Positions 9,348 to 19,448 of a stretch of DNA of 64,000 nucleotides are shown here, in pieces. Made by a program: the position numbers and the translations under genes. Under the pieces are notes generated by a model. It searched no databases. It saw only the letters and a list, made by a program, of their open reading frames with translations, and had not been told where the DNA came from. The DNA is taken from NCBI RefSeq assembly GCF_014336955.1, contig NZ_QRAI01000007.1:111490-175489 (forward strand), read 5' to 3'. The DNA is from Saccharophagus sp. K07. Its GTDB lineage: Bacteria; Pseudomonadota; Gammaproteobacteria; Pseudomonadales; Cellvibrionaceae. Within the stretch, counting starts at the first letter, position 1. Each line of letters opens with the position of its first letter.

Positions 9348-9884
9348 TCAGTACTCCCCTGGACCCGCCATCGCATCTCTCACAAATCGAAATAATTTGC
9401 GCGCATGGGTGCTGGCCTGTTGGGTGCCTACCGCGCCTTTGGCGCTGCGCACCAAGTGACGCAATTCTTGGCGATCAGTGTGGGGAAACTCTATAAAGAA
9501 GCGCTCGACAACCTCCTGGTCGCCGGCAATTAAATCGTCGCGCCAGCGCTCCATGACATGGAACAGGCGCGCCAAGCGGTTCTGTTCTTCTTTCAGCCCT
9601 GAGACTGCGGCGGCAATTTTTTCATGATCGGCGCTGCGCATCAGGCGTCCGAGATACTGATGATGGCGGCGCAGAGCTTCGTTCTTTTTGATGTTTTTGG
9701 TTTCTTGAACCGCGTTCAGCAAATCCTGGGGCAAAGGAATACGTGCCAATTGCTCCGGTTTGAGGGTGGTCAGGTAAACCGCCAGTTCTTGCAACGCATG
9801 CATTTCTTTTTTCATGCGCGTTTTACTGACGTATTCAATTTCCTCTTCGCTGTCGTCCTGCGGGTCCAGGTCGAATTCATTCAT
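9348..9884 (-). CDS. darP: DarP (YjgA), ribosome biogenesis factor
   Basis: 178 residues of the DUF615 family, a mostly helical two-domain protein that binds late 50S precursors near the peptidyl transferase centre. YVSKTRMKKEMHALQELA and the arginine-rich RRHHQYLGRLMR region are characteristic, as is the acidic N terminus. The start is uncertain: ATG 9884 (MNEFDLDPQDD) fits family length, but ATG 9896 and TTG 9926 are also in frame, and none has a clear Shine-Dalgarno sequence. It is transcribed with the genes on the same strand, 133 bases downstream of ptsO. Confidence 0.9.
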   Translation of the reverse strand: MNEFDLDPQDDSEEEIEYVSKTRMKKEMHALQELAVYLTTLKPEQLARIPLPQDLLNAVQETKNIKKNEALRRHHQYLGRLMRSADHEKIAAAVSGLKEEQNRLARLFHVMERWRDDLIAGDQEVVERFFIEFPHTDRQELRHLVRSAKGAVGTQQASTHARKLFRFVRDAMAGPGEY

Positions 9885-10017
9885 AACCAATACCATTGAG
9901 TCGGGTGGAACGCCCCGGGCGTTCAAAAGGCGAAGAAGCCTACATCATCCGGGGCGGTGGTTCTATGGGGGAGTCTGCGGAAGAAGGGGGCAAAGCGATA
10001 GAAATATTGAAGAGAGC

Positions 10018-10287
10018 TCACTCTCCCTCGCCAAATTTGTCTTCGATCAACTCGACAATGGCCGCCATTGCCTCTTCCTCGTCATGTCCATCTGCCGTGA
10101 TTTCAATAGAAGTGCCCTTGGAGGCGGCGAGCAGCATCAAGGACATAATACTTTTGCCATCAATCGTCTTACCGTTGCAGCACACCTGCATTTTGCTGGT
10201 AAAACGGCCGCATACATTGGCGAATTTAGTCGCGGCGCGCGCGTGTAACCCCAATTTGTTGGATATGACGATCTGTCTCGAAATCAT
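10018..10287 (-). CDS. ptsO: NPr, HPr-like phosphocarrier of the nitrogen PTS
   Basis: 89 residues. NPr receives phosphate from EI-Ntr (PtsP) and passes it to EIIA-Ntr. The active-site histidine is H15 in LGLHARAATKFA, and the GKSIMSLMLLAA segment corresponds to the conserved HPr serine region near residue 47. ATG 10287 is the first start and fits the family. The cluster ptsO-rapZ-ptsN-rpoN is the conserved nitrogen-PTS/sigma-54 locus, read on the minus strand, with ptsO 47 bases after rapZ. Confidence 0.95.
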   Translation of the reverse strand: MISRQIVISNKLGLHARAATKFANVCGRFTSKMQVCCNGKTIDGKSIMSLMLLAASKGTSIEITADGHDEEEAMAAIVELIEDKFGEGE

Positions 10288-10334
10288 GTTCTGGTGCCGT
10301 TATACGTTATTTTTATGCCTGATTCCTGAGCGGT

Positions 10335-11207
10335 TCAGGGCGACATTTGAGTAAGTTGGCGGTGGCGCGTCTGTACGTTCGGGTACAGCGTCTGGAAATG
10401 CGCACTCAGTTTGTCTGCCAGATACACCGAGCGATGCATGCCGCCAGTACAACCTATAGCAATGGTCAAATAGCTGCGGTTGTTCTGCTCAAAGCTGGGA
10501 ATCCATTTCTCCAAAAACTGCACAATGTCCTCAAGCATGGATTTGACCTGAGGTTGTGAGTCCAAAAAATCGGCAACCGGCGCCTGCAGGCCTGTATAGG
10601 CGCGCAATTCGGGCTGCCAATAAGGATTCGGCAGACTGCGGACGTCAAACACAAAATCCGCATCCACTGGAACACCGTATTTAAAGCCAAAGGATTCGAA
10701 CATCAAGGCCAATCCTTGCCCTTCGGCGCCCGCGACCTTCTTTTTCACCGCGGTGCGCAGCTCGTGCAGAGTCAGGTTGCTGGTGTCGATGGTGATGTCA
10801 GAAATACGTGCAACCGGGTCGAGGATATCATTCTCCGCCTGAATTGCTTCCCTCAGTCCCGTGGTCTTGTTGGACAATGGGTGTCTGCGCCGTGTTTCGC
10901 TGAAGCGCTTGATCAACACCTGATCGCTGGCATCCAGATAAACCACCGTAAAAACGGCGTTTTGCTGTTTCTGGGCTTGTTCGAGGATTTCGGGAAACCG
11001 GCTCAAATCACCACCGACGTTGCGGGCGTCTATGCCGACCGCAAACTTCATGGGGTTTTGGTGATTGGCCTGGGAAACCTCGGCGATCAGGGTCGGAAGG
11101 AGGTTGACCGGAAGATTGTCGATGCAGATAAAGCCGCTATCTTCCAGGAGCTGGAGCGCAGTCGTCTTGCCCGAACCGGACCTACCGCTGATGACCACGA
11201 ATTCCAT
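10335..11207 (-). CDS. rapZ: RapZ, RNase adapter / P-loop nucleotide-binding protein
   Basis: 290 residues (E. coli 284). RapZ binds GlcN6P and, in enterobacteria, presents the small RNA GlmZ to RNase E to control glmS. The Walker A loop GRSGSGKTT covers residues 8-16, and the C-terminal domain has the conserved GCTGGMHRSVYLADKL segment with the HRSV motif. It lies between ptsN and ptsO, as in many proteobacteria. Whether it controls glmS by the enterobacterial route in this organism cannot be told from sequence. Confidence 0.95.
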   Translation of the reverse strand: MEFVVISGRSGSGKTTALQLLEDSGFICIDNLPVNLLPTLIAEVSQANHQNPMKFAVGIDARNVGGDLSRFPEILEQAQKQQNAVFTVVYLDASDQVLIKRFSETRRRHPLSNKTTGLREAIQAENDILDPVARISDITIDTSNLTLHELRTAVKKKVAGAEGQGLALMFESFGFKYGVPVDADFVFDVRSLPNPYWQPELRAYTGLQAPVADFLDSQPQVKSMLEDIVQFLEKWIPSFEQNNRSYLTIAIGCTGGMHRSVYLADKLSAHFQTLYPNVQTRHRQLTQMSP

Positions 11208-11226
11208 AACATCACTCCGAAAGAGG

Positions 11227-11682
11227 TTAGATGTCGTTTCCTATAGCCGCGCGATAGAGGTCCTCGTCGGTTTCCGCGCGGCGCAGAGCCTGTACAAAAT
11301 TGGGGTTTTGCAGGTGTTCGGCCAACATGGCCAGGGCATGCAGGTGTTCAGTCTCTGCATTTTCCGGCACCAACATGGCAAAGACTATATCGACAGGCTG
11401 GCCGTCGACTGAATCAAAATCGATGGGTTTCGCCAGCGTCATAAGCGCGCCGACAGTGGCACCAGCAGTTTTAAAGCGGCAGTGAGGGATAGCAATGCCT
11501 TCGCCGATACCGGTGGAGCCGAGGCGCTCACGTGAGATGAATTGTTGGAACAGTTCGTCAGCGTTGATGTTTTCACTACCCTCGGCGATCAGCGTCGCCA
11601 GCATTTCCAGAGCGCGTTTTTTGCTGCTGCAATCCGCGTGGCAAAGGGTGCGTTTAATGGTCAGAAGGGATTCGATTTGCAT
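11227..11682 (-). CDS. ptsN: EIIA-Ntr, nitrogen-regulatory PTS protein
   Basis: 151 residues. EIIA-Ntr is the terminal phospho-acceptor of the PtsP-PtsO-PtsN chain and regulates potassium transport, nitrogen and envelope responses by protein contacts. The phosphorylated histidine is H67 in GEGIAIPHCR. The segment ISRERLGSTGIGEG is typical of the family. The gene follows rpoN after only 68 bases, where most relatives carry hpf. ATG 11682 is the obvious start. Confidence 0.96.
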   Translation of the reverse strand: MQIESLLTIKRTLCHADCSSKKRALEMLATLIAEGSENINADELFQQFISRERLGSTGIGEGIAIPHCRFKTAGATVGALMTLAKPIDFDSVDGQPVDIVFAMLVPENAETEHLHALAMLAEHLQNPNFVQALRRAETDEDLYRAAIGNDI

Positions 11683-11750
11683 AATTGTTGGACTTCATTT
11701 TTGGGGTGCAACTTTGTAAGTACACCCACTTATTTGGAAAAGACGGCTGC

Positions 11751-13262
11751 TTATACCAGCCGCTTACGTTCATTGGATGGTGCAATGCCTAGGGATTCCC
11801 GATATTTTGCTATGGTCCTTCTAGCGACATGAATGCCTTGTTCTTCTAATAAGGCCGTAATTTTGGAGTCGCTCAAAGGTTTGCGCGGGTTTTCCGCTGC
11901 GATTAGCTTTTTAATGATAGCGCGAATGGCTGTGGAGGAACACTCGCCGCCAGATTCGGTACTTACGTGACTTGAGAAGAAATATTTCAACTCAAAAATA
12001 CCCTGCGGGGTATGCATGTATTTTTGCGTTGTTACACGCGAAATGGTCGACTCGTGCATTTCCACCATTTCCGCCACATCATGCAGAACCATGGGTTTCA
12101 TGGCTTCCGGGCCGTGCTCCAAAAACGCCTGCTGACGTTCCACTATGCAAGTGGCCACTTTCAGCAGAGTCTCATTGCGGCTTTGCAGACTTTTGATAAA
12201 CCAGCGGGCTTCCTGCAGGTTATCGCGCAAAAACGCGTTGTCGGTGCTGCTGTCGGCGCGGCGGACTAAAGAGGCGTAATCCGGGTTGATCCGCAATTTG
12301 GGTGCTATATCGGGATTGAGCTGTACCACCCAGCGATTGTTTTCCTTTTTCACGAACACATCGGGCACCACATATTCCGTAGTGTCATCGCCGATCTGCT
12401 CACCTGGGCGCGGGTTCAGGCTCTGAATTAAACGAATGGCTTCCTGCAATTCGGATTCTTTTACCCGCAATTTGCGCATCAATTGTTTGAAATCGCGCGC
12501 GCCGAGCAGGGGCAGATAATGCTGTACCAGATTGATCGCCACCTCGTAGGAGGGCAGGGTCTTCGGCATCTGGCGCAATTGCAGGAGCAGGCATTCGGAG
12601 AGGTTCTGGCTCACCACTCCCGGAGGATCGAATTGTTGCAGACGGTGGAGTACCGCCATTACTTCGTCCATTTCAAGTTCGGGTTGATCCTGCTGCAGTC
12701 CTTGCCAGATTTCTTCTATGGATTGAACCAGCATGCCGCTTGGGCCGACTGCGTCGAGAATGGCTTCTGCGACGTAGCGATCAAGATCGCTCATGGGGGT
12801 GAGGTTGAGTTGCCAGAAGAGATAATCCTGCAGGGTTTCAGAGGCGCCGCGACGGGACTCGAAATCCATGTCTTCATTTTCAGGGCGGGACAGCCCGGTG
12901 CCAGTGGGAGCACTTTGATAGACATCGTCCCAACTGGTGTCTACCGCTAATTCGGTGGGGATTTCATGGCTCCATTCGCCGTCTGGGATGGATTCCTCGC
13001 TTTCTTCTCGTGTGCTGGTTATTTCTTCGCTTTTAAGTGAGGTGTCTTTGCCGTTGATGAAATCCAGTTCGGGACCGCCTTCAGGAGTGAAATCCGCGGA
13101 ACTTTCATCCTCGGCCACATCCAGCATGGGGTTGGTTTCCAGCGCTTCTTGAATTTCGGTTTGAAGATCAAGCGTGGACAGTTGCAGAAGGCGGATGGCC
13201 TGTTGCAGCTGCGGAGTCATGGTTAGCTGCTGGCCGAGCTTGAGTTGCAGTGATTGCTTCAT
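11751..13262 (-). CDS. rpoN: RNA polymerase sigma-54 factor
   Basis: 503 residues. Sigma-54 directs RNA polymerase to -24/-12 promoters and needs AAA+ activators. The glutamine-rich activator-interacting region I is at residues 1-50 ([20 protein letters not shown]), followed by an acidic linker, the core-binding domain, and the HTH. The RpoN box [10 protein letters not shown] lies close to the C terminus. It is the first gene of the rpoN-ptsN-rapZ-ptsO group, and a vegetative promoter candidate lies 40-68 bases upstream. Confidence 0.97.
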   Translation of the reverse strand: MKQSLQLKLGQQLTMTPQLQQAIRLLQLSTLDLQTEIQEALETNPMLDVAEDESSADFTPEGGPELDFINGKDTSLKSEEITSTREESEESIPDGEWSHEIPTELAVDTSWDDVYQSAPTGTGLSRPENEDMDFESRRGASETLQDYLFWQLNLTPMSDLDRYVAEAILDAVGPSGMLVQSIEEIWQGLQQDQPELEMDEVMAVLHRLQQFDPPGVVSQNLSECLLLQLRQMPKTLPSYEVAINLVQHYLPLLGARDFKQLMRKLRVKESELQEAIRLIQSLNPRPGEQIGDDTTEYVVPDVFVKKENNRWVVQLNPDIAPKLRINPDYASLVRRADSSTDNAFLRDNLQEARWFIKSLQSRNETLLKVATCIVERQQAFLEHGPEAMKPMVLHDVAEMVEMHESTISRVTTQKYMHTPQGIFELKYFFSSHVSTESGGECSSTAIRAIIKKLIAAENPRKPLSDSKITALLEEQGIHVARRTIAKYRESLGIAPSNERKRLV

Positions 13263-13301
13263 TCGTCAGTCGTCGCCGTTGCAGGTATGTGGAATGAACT
13301 A

Positions 13302-13330
13302 ATTCTAGTCATCCCTATTTATACAAGCAA
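13302..13330 (-). promoter_or_regulatory. Candidate sigma-70 promoter for rpoN
   Basis: Read on the minus strand, TTGCTT (13330-13325) and TAGAAT (13307-13302) are separated by 17 bases, 40 bases upstream of the rpoN ATG. It is in the 152-base gap between rpoN and the upstream lptB end. This is pattern matching only. Confidence 0.5.
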
Positions 13331-13414
13331 TCACTTTTGGCCTATTTTTAAAGCAAACTTTGGGCCAGATAAGATATGTTTTGCTGCTTGTCAAGCGGGC
13401 GCGCCACGTGTGGC

Positions 13415-14140
13415 TCAGAGGCGGAAATTTTCTCCCAGATAGACTTTGCGCACTTTCGGGTTATCCATAACCACTTGAGGGGAGCCTTCGGCAATGATGT
13501 AGCCTTCACTCACAATATAGGCTTTTTCACAAATGTCCAAGGTTTCCCGCACATTGTGATCCGTAATTAACACTCCGAGGCCACGATTTTTGAGATGGGT
13601 GACAATTGTTTTGATGTCGTTGACGGAAATGGGGTCGACGCCGGCAAAAGGTTCATCCAGCAGAATAAATTCCGGATTGGTCGCGATGGCGCGCGCGATC
13701 TCCACCCGGCGCCGCTCACCGCCGGACAGCGCCATGCCTAGGCTGTTGCGAATATGGGTGACGTGAAATTCTTGCAGCAGATGGTCCAAAACTTCTCTGC
13801 GCGCCTTGCGGGACAGGTCCTTCCTTGTCTCCAATATGGCCATGATGTTCTCGGCCACAGTCAATTTGCGAAAAACCGAGGCTTCCTGGGGGAGATAGCT
13901 GAGTCCGGCGTGCGCCCGGCCGTGTATAGGCAGATGGGTGACCTGCCGGTCATTGATATAGACTTCGCCTCTGTCGGCAGCGACCAGTCCTGCGATCATG
14001 TAAAAGCAAGTGGTTTTCCCTGCGCCATTGGGGCCGAGTAAGCCGACGATCTGACCGCTTTCCACCGTCATGGAAACGTCTATGACAACTTTGCGACCTT
14101 TATAGCTTTTCGCGAGATTGCGGGCTTCCAGTTTCGCCAT
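13415..14140 (-). CDS. lptB: LptB, LPS export ABC transporter ATPase
   Basis: 241 residues. LptB forms a dimer that powers LptF/LptG extraction of LPS from the inner membrane. Visible motifs are Walker [10 protein letters not shown] at 36-44, signature LSGGE at 138-142, Walker B ILLDEP at 159-164 and switch histidine H195 in LITDHNVRE. It is last in kdsD-kdsC-lptC-lptA-lptB, seven bases after lptA. The lptFG genes are not in this window, which is normal. Confidence 0.97.
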   Translation of the reverse strand: MAKLEARNLAKSYKGRKVVIDVSMTVESGQIVGLLGPNGAGKTTCFYMIAGLVAADRGEVYINDRQVTHLPIHGRAHAGLSYLPQEASVFRKLTVAENIMAILETRKDLSRKARREVLDHLLQEFHVTHIRNSLGMALSGGERRRVEIARAIATNPEFILLDEPFAGVDPISVNDIKTIVTHLKNRGLGVLITDHNVRETLDICEKAYIVSEGYIIAEGSPQVVMDNPKVRKVYLGENFRL

Positions 14141-14147
14141 TGAAATT

Positions 14148-14699
14148 TTATTCCTCTGCCTGTTTCAGCGATTTTGCTGGAATAACCATTTTGACGCGCT
14201 CGTTCTGACTGGCGTCGCCGCCAGCCTTCACCACGGATTTTTTGACATCGTAGTCAATGCGATTGCCCGACAGGCTGCTGCCTTCCTGTTGCAATGAGGC
14301 GTTTTCGATCAGGTGCAGTGTGTCCTGCGCAATGTTGTATTCCAGGCGATTGGCCTGGGCGATGATCGGGCCTTCATCGGGACTGGGTTTTTGCTGATAG
14401 CGCGCGGGCCGTCCGGTGGCGACTATCTGCGTCACTTTGTTTTTAACGTTGACGATCACCACCTTGTCGGCGTCGATGCGCATAGAACCCTGTTGCATGA
14501 CCACATTGCCGGAATAAGTCGTAGTGCCTTTGATTTCATCCCGCTCAGCGCTATCTGAATGGATGGTGATGGCCTGATCTCGATCTGACGGCAAAGCAAA
14601 GGCCTGCTGTCCGGCCAATAACAGTTGTCCAGCCAGTAACAGCAACAGGAACAGTCCTTTCACCAGGTTAAGGTGCTGGAGTGTTGGCAATCGGTTCAT
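14148..14699 (-). CDS. lptA: LptA, periplasmic LPS bridge protein
   Basis: 183 residues with an N-terminal signal peptide ([20 protein letters not shown]) followed by the OstA beta-jellyroll ([32 protein letters not shown]). LptA polymerises into the bridge carrying LPS from LptC to LptD. ATG 14699 lies inside the end of lptC (32-base overlap), with GAGGGG a few bases upstream. The position between lptC and lptB is standard. Confidence 0.95.
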   Translation of the reverse strand: MNRLPTLQHLNLVKGLFLLLLLAGQLLLAGQQAFALPSDRDQAITIHSDSAERDEIKGTTTYSGNVVMQQGSMRIDADKVVIVNVKNKVTQIVATGRPARYQQKPSPDEGPIIAQANRLEYNIAQDTLHLIENASLQQEGSSLSGNRIDYDVKKSVVKAGGDASQNERVKMVIPAKSLKQAEE

Positions 14700-15273
14700 G
14701 GTAGCCCCTCACTCGGTTGAGCAGTTCAATTCGTTTATTTTCCAGATCCACAATCATGCCTTTGGCATCCAGGCGGCCCTGAGGGGAGCTGATGCTGACC
14801 TCGGCATCTGTGGAAATAATTTTTTCCCGGGGCCGAATTTCCAGGTGTGTCGTCGTCAACTCGGTCAATTGCTGTCCGCTGCTGTCTTCCTGCCAGATGC
14901 GCACATTGGGCCAGAGTTTCAGCAGCGTGCCGCGCTCGCTCAGTTCGCCCTGTTCGGCAGTGACATACCAGGGATCGCCATCATCAGTGTGCAGGGTCAG
15001 TTTGGGCGACTCCAGATTGGTGTAGTCGTTTTCGCTCACCCGGCGCAGATCCAGGCGGAAGTGGCGCAATGTTGTGGCGATAAATTCGTAGCTCAGTTTC
15101 CCCTCTGAATCGAAATGCTTGGAGTGCGCATCTTCGATTACCGCATAGGGAAAGCGTGTTTCAGGCTCTTCAGCGCCAAACGGATTCAGGATGCGCGGCT
15201 GTTCTTCCCACAGCATGACGACAGCAATGACCAGGGCCGCGACCAGCGATATATAAATCCAGTTGTGTTTCAT
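14668..15273 (-). CDS. lptC: LptC, inner-membrane LPS export protein
   Basis: 201 residues, beginning with a single membrane anchor (WIYISLVAALVIAVVMLW) followed by a periplasmic OstA-like domain. LptC docks on LptBFG and hands LPS to LptA. The start ATG 15273 overlaps the kdsC stop by four bases, so translation is likely coupled. Sequence conservation of LptC is low across genera, so the call relies on architecture and position as much as on motif. Confidence 0.93.
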   Translation of the reverse strand: MKHNWIYISLVAALVIAVVMLWEEQPRILNPFGAEEPETRFPYAVIEDAHSKHFDSEGKLSYEFIATTLRHFRLDLRRVSENDYTNLESPKLTLHTDDGDPWYVTAEQGELSERGTLLKLWPNVRIWQEDSSGQQLTELTTTHLEIRPREKIISTDAEVSISSPQGRLDAKGMIVDLENKRIELLNRVRGYHEPIANTPAP

Positions 15274-15812
15274 CGACCTGTATCGGTATAGGCCGCAAGA
15301 GCGGCAGCAAAACTGCCTTTGGCGCGCATCAGCATATCGCAGGCTTCACGGACGGCGCCTTCGCCGCCTCGGCGTTTGCTCTGCCAGTGCGCGCGCGCGA
15401 TTACTTCATCGTGGGCGTTGGGAACGGTCAGAGCCAAACCGACTCGGCACATGATGGAAAGATCCGGCCAGTCGTCGCCCATGCAGGCAATTTCGTGCAG
15501 TCCAATTGATTTGCCAGCGATCATTTCTTGCAGGGCGTCGAACTTGTCTTCGCGTCCTTGCTGAATCCATTCGATACCGAGATCTTTCGCCCGGCTCATT
15601 AAAGCCTCGCCGCGCCGGCCGGTAATCAGGGCCACCTGAATCCCGTTCTTTTGCGCCATCTTGATGCCGTGCCCGTCGAGCGTGTTAAAGACTTTTAACG
15701 TCTCGCCGGATGCGCCGTAAAAAAGTCGGCCATCGGTCAATATGCCGTCGACGTCCAGTACTAAGAGACGTATGGCTTGTGCCTTTTGTTGCAGTTCCGA
15801 TTCGCTCAGCAT
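15270..15812 (-). CDS. kdsC: KdsC, Kdo-8-phosphate phosphatase
   Basis: 180 residues of the HAD superfamily. KdsC removes phosphate from Kdo-8-phosphate in the route to the inner-core sugar of LPS. The nucleophile motif DVDGILTDG is near residue 20, and the metal-binding GDDWPDLSIM is conserved. I chose ATG 15812 (MLSESELQQ), 22 bases after the kdsD stop; an upstream in-frame ATG at 15851 would overlap kdsD, and neither has a strong ribosome site. Its gene product follows KdsD and KdsA in the pathway. Confidence 0.94.
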   Translation of the reverse strand: MLSESELQQKAQAIRLLVLDVDGILTDGRLFYGASGETLKVFNTLDGHGIKMAQKNGIQVALITGRRGEALMSRAKDLGIEWIQQGREDKFDALQEMIAGKSIGLHEIACMGDDWPDLSIMCRVGLALTVPNAHDEVIARAHWQSKRRGGEGAVREACDMLMRAKGSFAAALAAYTDTGR

Positions 15813-15834
15813 AGTTGTGATGGTCTGATGCACC

Positions 15835-16815
15835 TTAAACAAGGCCCGCACGCAGCAGGTCGTGCATATGAATAACGCCGACGGGGTGGTTGTGCTCGTC
15901 GATAACGACTAAGGCGGTAATTTTGCGGTTTTCCATAATGGTGAGCGCTTCCGCCGCGAGCGCGTCCTGGTGCACTGTGGTCGGCTTGCGCGTCATGATG
16001 TTTTCGATGGTCACTTGGCGTATGTCATGTCCTTTGTCGACGGCGCGGCGCAGGTCGCCGTCGGTAAACACGCCCAACAAAGTACCGTCTTCACCAACGA
16101 CAGTGGTCATGCCCAGGCCTTTGGCGGTGATTTCGCTGAGGGCATCCAGCAGCGACGTCTGTGCTTGCACCTTGGGCATCTGGTCGCCGGCGTGTATCAA
16201 GTCATTGACCCGTAACAGCAGGCGCCGGCCCAGGATGCCGCCGGGGTGGGAGAGGGCAAAGTCTTCCGCAGTAAAGCCGCGGGCTTCGAGCAAGGCGACC
16301 GCCAGGGCATCGCCCATCACCAGGGTTGCGGTGGTGCTAGAGGTCGGGGCCAAATCCAGAGGGCAGGCTTCTGACGCCACATGAATATCCAGACTTACTT
16401 CCGCGGCCTCCGCCAGCGGGGAGTGCGGTTTGCCGGTCATGGTGATCATGGGAATACCAAGGCGTTTCAGGATTGGCAGCAGGGTGAGAATTTCTGGCGA
16501 GTTGCCCGAATTGGAGATGGCCATCACCAGATCGCCACGAGTAATCATGCCGAGGTCGCCGTGGCTTGCTTCTCCCGGATGAACAAAAAAGGCTGGCGTA
16601 CCAGTGCTGGCCAAAGTGGCAGCGATTTTGCGCCCTATATGACCAGATTTACCCATCCCGGTGACCACTACCCGGCCTTTGCAGCTAAGGATCAATTGGC
16701 ACGCGCGCACAAAGTCGTCGCCGATCCGCTCTTCCAGCGCAGCGACCGCCTCCTGTTCCAACCGGATGGTTCGCCGTCCGGAAGCGATGAGTTCTTTTGC
16801 TGAGAATTGCCTCAT
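15835..16815 (-). CDS. kdsD: KdsD, arabinose-5-phosphate isomerase
   Basis: 326 residues. KdsD interconverts ribulose-5-phosphate and arabinose-5-phosphate, the first step to Kdo. An N-terminal SIS domain (GMGKSGHIGRKIAATLASTG; SNSGNSPEILTLLP) is followed by two CBS domains. ATG 16815 is chosen because AAGGA lies six bases upstream; an in-frame ATG at 16845 lacks one. It is the first gene of the kdsDC-lptCAB operon and is divergent from mlaC. The yrbG exchanger gene that precedes kdsD in E. coli is absent. Confidence 0.95.
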   Translation of the reverse strand: MRQFSAKELIASGRRTIRLEQEAVAALEERIGDDFVRACQLILSCKGRVVVTGMGKSGHIGRKIAATLASTGTPAFFVHPGEASHGDLGMITRGDLVMAISNSGNSPEILTLLPILKRLGIPMITMTGKPHSPLAEAAEVSLDIHVASEACPLDLAPTSSTTATLVMGDALAVALLEARGFTAEDFALSHPGGILGRRLLLRVNDLIHAGDQMPKVQAQTSLLDALSEITAKGLGMTTVVGEDGTLLGVFTDGDLRRAVDKGHDIRQVTIENIMTRKPTTVHQDALAAEALTIMENRKITALVVIDEHNHPVGVIHMHDLLRAGLV

Positions 16816-17130
16816 GAGAGTCCTTAGCTTGGGAAAGCCGCCCATGATAAGGGATAAGACGATGGAATATTAATAGGCAAGCGCACGTACCCATCGGTTT
16901 TTCATAGTGTTAGGTTAACTCATGTTCAGGTTTGGCATGGTGGAATAGCACTAGCAAGGTGGAATAGATCTAAGATGTCAGCTTCGCTCGCGCACCTGGC
17001 GATGTGGCAGTAAACTTCGCGCCGCTGCACGGTTCAAATCATGACTGGCGCTTCGGTCAGTTGAATAAAGTGCTCAAAGCGGCTGAAAAAGGGCGCGTTA
17101 TGTTTCTTTGATACGGTTAAGGAGAGTTGT
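16816..17130. other. Intergenic region where mlaFED would be expected
   Basis: This 315-base gap between divergent kdsD and mlaC holds no gene I can recognise. The string GGTGGAATAG occurs twice (around 16939 and 16959). A plus-strand frame is open from 16974 to TGA 17109 without a plausible start and ends NKVLKAAEKGRVMFL; it looks like the tail of a lost gene or chance. Divergent promoters must lie here but none stands out. Confidence 0.5.
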
Positions 17131-17781
17131 GTGAAAAAGCAATCAGTTAGCGCGAATTTGCGGGTTGTATGGTTTTTGCGGGTTGTATTGTTGCTGGTCA
17201 TGGGATTGTGGGGGGCTACAGCTCTGGCAGAGGCGGCAAAAAATGACGACCCGCACAAGGTGGTACAGGATGTTACCAGCGCCGTGATGGAAGTAATCAA
17301 GGGCGGCGAAAAAGCGCTCAAAGAAAATTCGGACGAATACTTTTCCCGCGTGCGCAAAACACTTGAGCCGCATGTGAGCTTCGCCTTTATCGCCAAGAGT
17401 GTAATGGCCGGTTACTGGGATAAGGCGACTCCTGAACAGCGCGATCAATTCACTGAAACCTTTACTCGCGGCATGGTGGAAACCCTGGGCAAAGGCTTGG
17501 CGAACTACAGCGACCTGAAAATCACCACACTTCCGGTGAAGGAAGATATCAGTAATGCCAAGCGCGTTGATGTGATTCAGGAAGTGGCAGCGGCCGACGG
17601 CACCAGTCGCATCTCCTATTCCATGGCGAAGAACGGCTCCGGAGAGTGGAAGTTGATTAATGTCGTTCTCAATGGCGTGAATTTGGGCAAGAGCTTCCGC
17701 GATCAATTCGCCCAAGCTATGAAGCAGAACGACAACAATATCGACAAGGTCATCAATACCTGGTCACAGAAAGCCGTCTAA
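17131..17781 (+). CDS. mlaC: MlaC, periplasmic phospholipid-binding protein
   Basis: 216 residues with a signal peptide ending at ATALAEA. MlaC (Ttg2D/Tol_Tol_Ttg2 family) shuttles phospholipids between the outer-membrane MlaA complex and the MlaFEDB transporter. The motifs FAFIAKSVMAGYWDKATPEQ and the C-terminal GEWKLINVVLNGVNLG are typical. GTG 17131 has AAGGAG seven bases upstream. Strikingly, mlaF, mlaE and mlaD, which normally precede it, and mlaB, which normally follows it, are missing; only ibaG and murA of the usual cluster follow. Confidence 0.93.
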   Translation: MKKQSVSANLRVVWFLRVVLLLVMGLWGATALAEAAKNDDPHKVVQDVTSAVMEVIKGGEKALKENSDEYFSRVRKTLEPHVSFAFIAKSVMAGYWDKATPEQRDQFTETFTRGMVETLGKGLANYSDLKITTLPVKEDISNAKRVDVIQEVAAADGTSRISYSMAKNGSGEWKLINVVLNGVNLGKSFRDQFAQAMKQNDNNIDKVINTWSQKAV

Positions 17782-17791
17782 ACCCCGCCGA

Positions 17792-17818
17792 CCGCCCCGC
17801 AGCGGGTGCGCGGGGCGG
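17792..17818 (+). terminator. GC-rich hairpin after mlaC
   Basis: CCGCCCCGC (17792-17800) pairs with GCGGGGCGG (17810-17818), a nine-base all-GC stem with a nine-base loop, 10 bases after the mlaC stop. No run of T follows directly, so it may attenuate or protect mRNA ends rather than act as a full terminator before ibaG. Confidence 0.45.
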
Positions 17819-17886
17819 AGGATTTGATTAAACTACGCACTTTTTGCGGAGCTGTGCCGTATATGCGGTGCAGCTGAAGGTTATAT

Positions 17887-18114
17887 ATGCAAGAGCAAGA
17901 CATAATTAATGCCGTAGTGGCAGCTATTCCCGATGCCCAGGTGGAAGCCCGCATGGAAGGGAATCACGCCCACCTCACCGTTACCAGCACCGCTTTCGAA
18001 GGGCTTTCCCCGGTCAAACGCCAACAGTTGGTTTACAGCGCTCTCAGTCAAGCTATTGCCAGTGGTGCAATTCACGCAGTGCATATGAAAACGCTGGTAC
18101 CCGGCGCACACTGA
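17887..18114 (+). CDS. ibaG: IbaG, BolA-family protein
   Basis: 75 residues of the BolA/YrbA family. IbaG partners monothiol glutaredoxin in iron-sulfur handling and affects envelope and acid-stress phenotypes. The conserved HAHLTV (histidine ligand region), FEGLSPVKRQQLVY and HAVHMKTL segments are present. ATG 17887 is preceded by GAAGG. Its position directly ahead of murA is conserved across gammaproteobacteria. Confidence 0.94.
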   Translation: MQEQDIINAVVAAIPDAQVEARMEGNHAHLTVTSTAFEGLSPVKRQQLVYSALSQAIASGAIHAVHMKTLVPGAH

Positions 18115-18157
18115 TCCCAGGCAGATATCTCTGGGACAAGCCATTCTCCCTTCTTAA

Positions 18158-19435
<1,278 letters not shown>

Positions 19436-19448
19436 TCAGGGGATTACC

